The notes under the pieces are model-generated. The model made no database searches, was not told the origin of the DNA, and saw only the letters and a list, made by a program, of their open reading frames with translations. From the NCBI RefSeq assembly GCF_964656455.1, contig NC_135715.1:146065935-146129934 (forward strand): DNA of 64,000 nucleotides, given 5' to 3'. Within the stretch, counting starts at the first letter, position 1. Every line of letters starts with the position of its first letter. The translations under genes and the position numbers were made by a program. This DNA comes from Halichoerus grypus. Taxonomy: Eukaryota > Chordata > Mammalia > Carnivora > Phocidae. Shown here piece by piece: positions 56,700 to 64,000 of the stretch.

Positions 56700-56800
56700 A
56701 AAAAAAAAAGAAGAAGAAGAAGAAGGAAGGAGAAAAAGAAGAAGAAGAAGAACAAGAACAAGAAGAAGAAGAAGAAGGAGAAGAAGATATTAGGAAGGGA
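56700..56800. repeat. (GAA)n expansion inside an L1 3' UTR
   Basis: About 100 bp of A-run plus GAA/GAAC units, where the sister L1 at 49110-49139 has only an A-run and two GAA units. This expansion is specific to the copy. Confidence 0.95.
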
Positions 56801-56937
56801 AAAATGAAGGGGGGGAAATTGGAGGGGGAAATGAACCATGAGAGACTATAGACTTTGAGAAACAAACTGAAGGTTCTAGAGGGGAGGGGGCTGGGGGGAT
56901 GGGTTAGCCTGGTGAAGGGTATTAAAGAGGGCACGTA

Positions 56938-56950
56938 TTTTTTTTAAGTT

Positions 56951-56985
<35 letters not shown>

Positions 56986-57155
56986 TTTGACAGAAAGAGA
57001 CACAGCGAGAGAAGGAACACAAGCAGGGGGAGTGGGAGAGGGAGAAGCAGGCTTCCTGCCAAGCAGGGAGCCCAATGTGGGGCTCGATCCCAGGATGCTG
57101 GGATCATGACCTAAGCCGAAGGCAGACGCTTAACGACGAGCCACCCAGGCACCCC
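56938..57155 (-). mobile_element. Young Can-SINE inside the second young L1
   Basis: Antisense element with a long (TTTA)n tail (56946-56988), GACACAGCGAGAGAAGGAAC, GAAGCAGGCTTCCTGCCAAG, GTGGGGCTCGATCCCAGGAT, GCTTAACGACGAGCCACCCA, GGCACCCC. A perfect 14-bp duplication, aaagagggcacgta, at 56924-56937 and 57156-57169, within the L1 3' UTR. It is younger than its host L1. Confidence 0.97.
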
Positions 57156-57240
57156 AAAGAGGGCACGTACTGAATGGAGCACTGGGTGTTACATGCAAAC
57201 AATGAATCATGGAACACTACATCAAAAAAAAATTAAAAAA

Positions 57241-57757
57241 AAAAAAAGCAGCTCTGTCTTCATAAGAATGTCATCAGTCCTCTTCAAAATGACCGTAACA
57301 ATAATCCTCAAAAGGAACACAGGTCAGGCTACGGTGTGTACGGTAGGTGCCATCTGTGCATTGTCTTAGTGCCTCCAGGCAATGAATTTTGGGGGAAAAT
57401 CATAAAAGCCAAGAGAACACATGAGTACAGTGACATGGTGACACAGTGACATAGTGCAGTTTTGATCTTGCATATGAAGAAATTAGTAATTTTCTTTAAC
57501 CCAGTGAAAATAACAGTGGGGCATCCATTGCCCTTTTTTGACAGCTTGCTTTCCCCTCAGAGGCAAAAGATAATTGGGCTCACGGAGCTGTACATCTGTC
57601 CATCCTTGCCATTTTACAAACGAAGTTCATAGTCATTGGGCTTATGTTCATAGAATTTGATGTGAAAATATTGGATTGATGTAAAAGAATATATGCAAAT
57701 TTGTATAGAGAAAAAAAAGCTATAATTTGAATTTTTGTCAGCCAGAACCAGTTGGAT
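57241..57757. other. Unique sequence, no gene seen
   Basis: No recognised gene or repeat; a short GTGACA-type direct repeat at about 57430-57453. Confidence 0.4.
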
Positions 57758-58352
57758 TTTGTTCACAAATATTTATAAAACCCATTCCCTTTGCCAGGCA
57801 CTCTGCTAAGTACTGAAAATAAGAAAGATTATGTATCTTTGAGTAGCAAACATATAAGTGGATGAGGAAGTCTCAGAAATAGATAATGGTTTCAAGACTA
57901 TGGCAAAATATTGCAGGTAGGCACAAAGAGCTATGAGAGAGATGTAAAGAGTTAACCAACCCAGCCTCGAGGGTGAGGGTTCTGAGAATGTGTATTTGTA
58001 TACTCTTGAAGGATAAGTAAATGGTAATTAAACAAGTATTAGGGAAAGGTAATCCATACATTGTAATTTAAACATTCCAAGTTGCTGAGATGTGAAGGTA
58101 CCAAGGAACTACACTCATATCCATTTACTAAAAGATAAAGTACAAGTGTAGAGTAATAAAGATGAAGCACAGAGGTAGGAAGGGTTTAGATAAGGCAGAA
58201 AATTATAATTTTGGAGAAGTGTTAGCATTCCTGTCAAATATTTAAGCAAGTATGTGTATGTCATGGTCAGATTTATAGTCAGATTCTATGATGGTAGCAT
58301 AGGAACACTGGTTTTAAGGTAGCCAAGTGGGAGACCAGTTAGGAGAGATTTT
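57758..58352 (-). mobile_element. L2 LINE 3' region
   Basis: The plus strand has antisense L2: TTTGCCAGGCACTCTGCTAAG, TACTGAAAATAAGAAAGATT, ATATAAGTGGATGAGGAAGT, AAAGAGCTATGAGAGAG, then GTCATGGTCAGATTTATAGT and GGGAGACCAGTTAGGAGAG. Ancient, no coding capacity. Confidence 0.72.
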
Positions 58353-58380
58353 TTTTTTTTTTTTTCTAAAATAAGGCAGT

Positions 58381-58408
58381 ATGGAATGGAATGGAATAGA
58401 ATGGAATG
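58381..58408. repeat. (GGAAT)n short satellite-like tract
   Basis: Five to six GGAAT/AGAAT pentamers (ATGGAATGGAATGGAATAGA) bordering an LTR-like block. Confidence 0.9.
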
Positions 58409-58409
58409 C

Positions 58410-59150
58410 CCTTACTTTGGATTCTGTACCCTATCCTAATGTGTGGAGGTGGGCTTCTTCCATACCATCACCAAGCAAGCAATTCTCTGGATGTCAATTG
58501 GGTGTCCTATAATTCAATTCAATTCTGACACTATCTACCTGGAAATAGCATAGATTCCACAGATTGAGGGCTTAGTTGCACAAGACAGATCTCCTCATCA
58601 GATGCCAGCCTCAAGCCAGGTTGTTGCCTGTGCTTCTGACCAATTGGCTATAAATCAGAGGTTCCCATGACCCAGTGCCTTTCCTCGGGTTAGATTAATT
58701 TTCTAGAATGGCTCAAAGAATTCACTAGATTACTAATTTATTACAAAGGATTTCAAAGGATACAAATCAATAGCCAGAGGAAGAGAGAAAATAGCTATCT
58801 GAATTCCATCTTTTGGGGATTTTATGGAGGCTTTATTACATAAACTCAATTGATTAAGTCATTTGCCATTGATGATTGATTCAATCTGCAGCCCCTCTCC
58901 CCTCCCCTGGGATCAGAGGATGGTACTGAAAATTCCAACCCTCTATTCCTGATTAGTTCCCCATCAACCAGCTCCCAACCTTAGGGGGCTCATTAACACA
59001 AAAGTCACCTCCTTAACATAACAAAAGACACCTTTATAGCTCTCATCACTTAGGAAATTCCAAGTGTTTTAGTAGCTCTGTGCCAGAAACTTGGAAGAAG
59101 ACCAAATATACGTTTATTATAAATCTCAATATTATAATCCTAATTAAAGA
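58410..59150 (-). mobile_element. Mammalian LTR-like element, family not named
   Basis: The plus strand matches an LTR consensus I recall in antisense: TTTCTAGAATGGCTCAAAGAA, ATTTATTACAAAGGAT, GGGGATTTTATGGAGGCTTTA, CATTTGCCATTGATGATTGA, TCAATCTGCAGCCCCTCTCC, CACTTAGGAAATTCCAAGTG, AGCTCTGTGCCAGAAACTTGG, GAAGACCAAATATACG. No internal viral genes adjoin. The left boundary is uncertain and I am not confident of the family name. Confidence 0.65.
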
Positions 59151-59319
59151 ATGTTTAGCAGTAAGATTGGTGACAATTTTTGATTTGATATAAATGGTGT
59201 GAAAAGGGAAAAAATGAAAGATCTCTTATTTAAGCACTTTCAGGAATGGCCTTTCTAACCTCAAAGATAGGGAATATCCTATATATCTAGAGGCAAGAAA
59301 ATTCTGGATAAAAAAGTAT

Positions 59320-59905
59320 AGAAGGTAGAGGGGGTAAGACTTCCAGAATGGCAGAATGAGGAGTTTGGTTAATCATAATCCTATTTCCCCAAAGTAGTGA
59401 TAGGACTAAATACAGGTGTCAGAACAACCACTTGAAGATTTAACAAAGTGAGAAGCACTGTTTACTCAAGAAAACCCACTAAATCTTGGTAAGATTAGGA
59501 GTCTATGGCATTTCAGCTAGGGACTGTATTCCATTCCCCCAACATATGGGGCAGGTCTTAAACATCGGCAGCCCTGCTGTTGTGTCAGATAGGCTAATTC
59601 TATTTGGAATGGAGTCTGGAAAAATCCATGCCCAGGGCACTGTCAAAAACAATAGAGATCTCTTTGGCAAATAATTAGAGAAGGCTAATATGGGCTGGCT
59701 TGAAGTCATAGTACTGGTTGGGGCAAGCATCACAAAGGCAGACCAACCAGAAATTTAACAGGGAGATCCAGCAGAAGAGACAGCCAGAGGCCTTGCTGAA
59801 ATCCCACTTATCTCTGGTGGTGTGGAAGACTGTGCACAGGCACAAGGCCAAGCTTGCTCAGGAAAAATCAGAAACCCCCCCCAGTGACTTATTCATACCT
59901 GGTTG
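59320..59905 (+). mobile_element. Old L1 5' UTR-like block
   Basis: GACTTCCAGAATGGCAGAATG, GATTTAACAAAGTGAGAAGC, ATGGCATTTCAGCTAGGGAC, TTAAACATCGGCAGCCCTGC, GGAGATCCAGCAGAAGAGACAG, CTGAAATCCCACTTATCTCTGG resemble an L1M 5' region. GC-richer than the surroundings. The short frames at 59486-59733 and 59718-59906 are not recognisable proteins. Confidence 0.5.
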
Positions 59906-60645
59906 AATACAGAAAGTAAATACATAGGCCCGAATTGCAAATTCCTTAAACTTAAATAAAAGTAACCATGGAGAAACTGAGACCATTGACTAAAATGGCC
60001 TTAACTTTCCCTCAGTTTGACTAAACATTAGACAGGCCCACTCCTGCCACTAGGCCCCTGACCTCTCTCTCACCCTGTCTTGAAGATTGGAGAAAGTTTA
60101 CTCTTCTTTTGGATAAAGCCAATTAACAAACACGGATAGCCTGTGATCCCACCCACTCCAGCCCTTAAAAAATATCTCCTGCTCACAGGGGCAAATCTTC
60201 CAATTATTTCTATAAATCTAATTTGATGTTCTGACAAATGTCTCCTATTTACTCCTCTAGATTCATCCTCTCTGCCTTCGTGACTGTTCCGTATGGACTG
60301 TATCATCCAGCTTGTGGTTGATTTCAGTCAATAGGTGGGATTGAAGGGAGGGATGCAAGTAAAATCAGGGTATTTAATCCCCTGAATTTCTCCCTGGAGT
60401 ATTCTTGATTGGCTATGTCATTTATAAATGGGTGAGCCTCTTTGGTTTCTGATAACTCCTTTTTCCTCTAATATCTTCAGTTCTCAAGTGTTAACAACTT
60501 GTGGTTCTTATATACCCTCTCCACAATTTTCTAAATAGTTTCTTTTTTAAAGTTTCCTTGAATTATTCTAATTTGAGAGTGCCATCTGTTTCCTATAGAG
60601 ACAATGACAAATTAAAGTACTGAAAGCAAACTATGATAAAGAATC
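59906..60645. other. Unassigned old repeat sequence, LTR-like
   Basis: ATGGAGAAACTGAGACCATTG and AAATGGCCTTAACTTTCCCTC, then CTCCAGCCCTTAAAAAATATC, look like retroviral U3 with a possible TATA-like region. About 60350-60605 ends TTTGAGAGTGCCATCTGTTTCC, a phrase typical of another old medium-repeat family. I name neither family. No viral gene is present. Confidence 0.4.
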
Positions 60646-60646
60646 T

Positions 60647-60765
60647 GGGGGCACCTGGCTGGCTCAGTCAGTAGAGCATGCGACTCTCGATCTCGGGGTT
60701 GTGAGTTCGAGCCCCACATTGGTGCAGATTACTGAAAAATAAAATTAAAAAAAAAAAACAAAAAC
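60647..60765 (+). mobile_element. Short tRNA-Lys-like Can-SINE (SINEC_b-like)
   Basis: GGGGGCACCTGGCTGGCTCA, GTCAGTAGAGCATGCGACTC, GGGTTGTGAGTTCGAGCCCC, ATTGGTGCAGATTACTGAAA and poly-A. It retains an A-box-like GGCTCAGTCAGTAGAGC and an exact B-box GTTCGAGCCC, so it looks like a tRNA-Lys in its first 75 nt. The missing 3' acceptor pairing and the A-rich tail exclude a true tRNA gene. Confidence 0.93.
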
Positions 60766-60769
60766 CTGG

Positions 60770-62430
60770 AGTGAAGCAGGGAGTACAGAGCATGAGGTGG
60801 TAGGAAGAGACTGAAGAATAGTCTTATTGTAGCTTTTCAAATTACTTAATAAAATATAAGAATACTAAATCTAGAAATATTTTATTTTAGTTATGTCCCG
60901 AGATCACATATGTGTTATTTGTTTGGTTCTATAAAATGAACTCTGTTAGTATAATTTAATGAATTATAATAAATGAAAGATAAAATGTGATTATTTAAAT
61001 AAATATCAAAAGTCATTTAGTTAATTTAAGATCATTAAATAAAATCTTTTCATAAAGTAAGAGTAACATTAAAAGGTAGCTTCAGTTTTGTGACAGTAAG
61101 AAGTTAGGCTTTTTTTAATACTCAAATGTGGTAGATTATTTTTTGCACTCTTTGTCTTTCTTAATATTTTTTCCAGGTTTAATATAGTCAAAATTAAATA
61201 TTGACTAAGAGTCAGAATTGAGTCAAAGTTACAATCATGACAAAAAAGAAATATACACACATGCACACACAAAGTTTTAGCTTAGTTCACTCCAAATTGA
61301 AAGAAGTGCATAAAATTCATGTAAAATTTTATCTAATATCCAGTTTAAATCCCTAATTTAATACTTTCCTTGTAATCTGTTACAAATCATCAAATGTTTA
61401 ATCACTGTAAACATGTGGTAAATTCTTGTTTTGGGGCAAGAGTGTGGGTATTTTTTGTATTTGGCTATTGTTTATGAATAAGAAGGCATGTAACAAATTC
61501 ATGAATTTGTTTTCATATCATTGTTTACAAAATTAACTTTGTGTTTACCTGATCATGAAAATCTATACTTGAAAAATGCAAAGACATGGAATTCAAATGT
61601 AAACGTATTTGTTGTCATAATTGAGTTATAACTTTTTCACATATCTGTCCTAATAAATACATATTTATCTCTCTAAATGCGGAGTGTGTATGTGTATACA
61701 TATATACATATATATTCATATGTATATATAAATATGTGCACACTTAGACACAGATACAATATATAATATAGACTATATGTTCTTAACATAATTTATAACC
61801 TCTTAAGCAATAACCTAAAAATATTTGGGTAAGTTCTTCCTACTTTTTCTCTTTAAAAAGTACAAATTTTCAGAAAGGTTTAAAAAACAATATATCACTT
61901 GTTAAAATAATTTATAATTATTATAAAAAAGTTTATTACCCAAAAGTAAGAGTCAGCACTTGAATTTGCCTACATTGTTAAAATGAATAAATTATAGCTC
62001 CCATCCTCCATTAGCCCTCTACTCTTCTAAGAGAAAGGAAGAACTTATTGTCCTTCTTGCCTTTTACTTAAATCCAGTGGGATAAAGATCTTTTAATGAG
62101 GATTTCAATTCAGAAAAGCTAGGTTAAGCTTGACTCATTTGTAAATCTTTTAAGCATATAATTTGTTTTACATGGCTTGATTAGTGTTTTTGTTAGTCAT
62201 GATTAATTTCGTTATAATCAAGAAATGATATTGAAAAATTGCTTTATTATTTTTTTAGTTTGGCTATTTGAATGCTTTTGTCTATATTGTTCTGTTAACC
62301 ACTTTAAAACCATAGGCAATCCTTTTTCAGTGTCTCCTATGTAAATATGTAGATAATAATTACTTCCTTTATCCTATTTTTTTTTCTATTTTTGAGGAGA
62401 GAAAATATGAATGAATATAGAGGCTTCTTT
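60770..62430. other. Unique AT-rich sequence, no gene seen
   Basis: No gene or confident repeat apart from a (TATA/TATG)n tract at about 61686-61736. The minus frame at 61069-61272 has no motif. Confidence 0.42.
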
Positions 62431-62446
62431 AATATGCATTATGCTC

Positions 62447-62614
62447 TCGTGCCTGGGTGGCTCAGTCGGTTAAGCATTTGCCTTTGGCTCAGGTCATGAT
62501 CCCAGGGTCTTAGGATGGAATCCCATGATGCTTCTCCCTCTCCCTCTACCCCTCCCCCCTTACTCATGCTCTCTCTCTCTCTCTCAAGTAAATAAATAAA
62601 ATCTTTTAAAAAAT
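62447..62614 (+). mobile_element. Can-SINE with an internal deletion
   Basis: GTGCCTGGGTGGCTCAGTCGG, CTTTGGCTCAGGTCATGATC, GGTCTTAGGATGGAATCCCA, then straight to GATGCTTCTCCCTCTCCCTC, missing the usual TCGGGCTCCCTGCTCAGCGG block; tail AAGTAAATAAATAAAATC. Duplication aatatgcattatgctc / aacatgcattttgctc (62431-62446, 62615-62630). Confidence 0.95.
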
Positions 62615-62779
62615 AACATGCATTTTGCTCATATTTTTCACTTAAATGTTCATGTGGAATGATATAACTTCCTATGAATTTACTATATTAAGGCATTTTA
62701 AAGATTTTACAGTTAACTGTAGCAAATGGTTTGATGCACTAGGCCACTTTTCTTCAGTCCACATGATTTAAGCATAGTT

Positions 62780-63310
62780 TGTATAGTAGACAGACTTTTA
62801 AGATGGACCGCAGTAATCCTACCTTTTAATATTCACACCCTGTGTAATTCCTTACGTAGGCTCCATGACCAGAGTGGAATCCAACACGGGGCTTGAACCC
62901 ATGACCCTGAGATCAAGACCTGAGCTTAACTGACTGAGCCACCAAGGCATCCCTAGTGACTCACTTTTAAATAGAAAACAACACAAGTGATAGGATGTCA
63001 CTCCTGTGATTAGGTTACAAAAGCCATTGACTTCCATTATGTTTGTAGACTGTTTTCACTAACTTCTTGGCTTGAATGCTTTAATGAAGCAGACTACCAT
63101 ATTGGAGAAGCTGCTGTAGAAAAAACTGGGAGGCCTGTAGCCATCAGTCAGATAGGAACTGAGGACTTTAATTACTCACAAGGAATTGAATTCTACCAAC
63201 AACCATATGAGTTAACTGGGATGTGAATCCTTCTTTGTAAAGGCCTTGAGATGACAGACACCTTGGCTGACATCTTGATCACTGCCTTCTGAAAGACCCC
63301 TGAAGAAGAC
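62780..63310 (+). mobile_element. MLT1-type MaLR LTR, split by a SINE
   Basis: AAGATGGACCGCAGTAATCC, ATTCACACCCTGTGTAATTCC, then after the SINE AGTGACTCACTTTTAAATAG, GATAGGATGTCACTCCTGTG, ATTAGGTTACAAAAGCC, GGAATTGAATTCTACCAACA, ACCTTGGCTGACATCTTGAT and TGAAGAAGACCCAGGTAAG. These follow an MLT1 LTR consensus in order. Solitary, with no internal sequence. Confidence 0.8.
62857..62955 (-). mobile_element. Short Can-SINE nested in the MLT1 LTR
   Basis: Antisense head part: AGGCTCCATGACCAGAGTGG, AACACGGGGCTTGAACCCAT, GACCCTGAGATCAAGACCTG, CTTAACTGACTGAGCCACCA, AGGCATCCC. The CT-rich part and tail are missing, and some LTR sequence is lost at the junction. Confidence 0.9.
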
Positions 63311-63329
63311 CCAGGTAAGAGGTGTCACA

Positions 63330-64000
63330 TTAGAAATTGTTAGAGTGGAAGGTATACATATCTTATAGTCAAGAGCTAGCTAACCAAAAAGTCTATTGGA
63401 AAGGGATACTAATAATAAAAGTGGTCACAATATTTGTCAACTAAGGTATTGAGAAAAGTAAAAGGTGTGTGACTAGTTGTCCAGGGAAACAAAATATTGA
63501 AGTTCTGTGAAGAGGCCGGAATCTTGATCTAGAGGAAAATTTTTAAATACCTTTGTTAGCTGAGTTTTTTAACCATTAGAATTTCTAATATAAACTTGTG
63601 TTAATTATGAAAAGGCTAATATTATCAGCATGCTCTAAGAAATAAAATTATCAACTCTAAGTGGTTTTCTCTGAGTTGTTGTTTATAATAAATAATTCTA
63701 ATTCATATTTATACTCTCTTTTATGATTTTAAGATGCCATAAAATCATCTTTATAAAGAAGGAATTGTAAAGGAAGACTCAAAATAAATTATTTCAGCAT
63801 GTGAAGAGATAGCCAATTGTTCAATCAACATCTATTTTACCTGTCTTTTCCCAAGTTTTCTCTGGGAAGTTGACAGGCTATCTATAAAGGATGCCTAAGC
63901 ATTGCTCATAGCTAGTTTTGGCCATGTGACCAAGTTCTGGCCAAAGGCTGATGACTGGAAATTACGCCAAGTCTCTTCACAATCTCTAAAAGAAAGCTGT
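63330..64000. other. Unassigned sequence at the window edge
   Basis: No gene seen. The last 120 bp (CATAGCTAGTTTTGGCCATG, TGACCAAGTTCTGGCCAAAG) resemble a widespread old mammalian repeat that continues beyond the window; I cannot name it. Confidence 0.35.

Larger units (their letters stand above)
56473..57240 (+). mobile_element. Young carnivore L1 3' end, second copy
   Basis: Same family as 48886-49370: AAATAAATCAATCAGAGATA, ATATGAGGAATTCTTAATCTC, GGGATGGGGTGGCTGGGTGA, CTATACCTCTGAAACAAATAA, GAACCATGAGAGACTATAGAC, GGGTTAGCCTGGTGAAGGG, GAGCACTGGGTGTTACATGC. It is 5' truncated to nearly the same point as the first copy. The A/GAA tract is expanded (56700-56800) and a Can-SINE is inserted at 56938-57155. 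The lysine/glutamate-rich frame (56567-56851) is an artefact of the GAA tract. Confidence 0.95.

Noticed and set aside
56567..56851. Lys/Glu-rich frame resembling an acidic-basic nuclear protein
   Set aside because: It comes entirely from the A/GAA tract in an L1 3' UTR; the sister L1 copy lacks the expansion.
58381..58408. GGAAT satellite resembling pericentromeric DNA
   Set aside because: Only five or six units; too short to indicate satellite or heterochromatin.
60647..60722. Possible tRNA-Lys gene
   Set aside because: The A- and B-boxes are good, but the acceptor stem does not close and a SINE A-rich tail follows.
1..64000. CRISPR array, operon, phage or bacterial defence system
   Set aside because: No regularly spaced direct repeats, no long open frames or ribosome binding sites; SINE, L1 and MIR content shows a mammalian nuclear genome.

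Overview
This window is AT-rich, gene-poor nuclear DNA from a carnivoran mammal. The diagnosis rests on about twenty tRNA-Lys-derived Can-SINEs (head reading GGGGCGCCTGGGTGGCTCAGT, a CT-rich middle, an AATAAA-rich tail) on both strands. It also rests on carnivore-type L1 3' ends (GAACCATGAGAGACT ... GAGCACTGGGTGTTATA). The younger SINE variant (GACACAGCGAGAGAGGGAAC, AACACAAGCAGGGGGAGTG) and the L1 3' UTR variant look more like bears, pinnipeds or mustelids (Arctoidea) than dog or cat. That last step is inference from memory of these families.

I find no intact protein-coding gene, no functional rRNA or tRNA gene, and no CRISPR or prokaryotic structure. The open frames present are short and are explained by L1 ORF2 remains, antisense SINEs, L1 3' UTRs, simple repeats or chance. 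The window is either intergenic or inside a very large intron; the sequence alone does not say which. The only recognisable host-gene sequence is the 5' part of a processed RPSA (40S ribosomal protein SA) retrocopy at about 7725-8054 on the minus strand. It is fused in the same orientation to an old L1 3' UTR.

Layout. 1-2480: unrecognised sequence plus an MLT2-type LTR (about 790-1219). 2480-9900: Can-SINEs, a MER5A-like hAT element with a perfect 8-bp target duplication, the L1/RPSA chimera, a Tigger fragment and an old L1 on the minus strand. 9900-20200: SINEs (one pair in tandem), MIRs and L1M 3' ends in otherwise unique AT-rich DNA. 20200-25750: a polypyrimidine tract, two L2 fragments, hAT elements and L1M pieces, with a young L1 nested in a MER1-like element. 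26260-33640: SINEs, an L1 tail carrying a perfect 23-bp inverted repeat, two copies of an unidentified repeat about 4 kb apart, and a multi-layer L1 nest. 33640-47260: mostly unique sequence with an L1M 5'-half fragment, an MLT1-like LTR and L1M antisense. 47260-50290: a large old L1 3' half split by a SINE and by a young L1 tail. 50290-57250: L2, L1M, an L1 with a 5' inversion, SINEs and a second young L1 tail. 57250-64000: L2, LTR-like sequences, an L1 5' UTR-like block, SINEs and an MLT1 LTR.

The elements do not form a working system. They record successive insertions: L2, MIR and hAT oldest; then MaLR/ERVL LTRs and L1M; then Can-SINEs and carnivore L1. Target-site duplications and nesting give relative ages. 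Family names were assigned by recall of consensus sequences, not by a database search.
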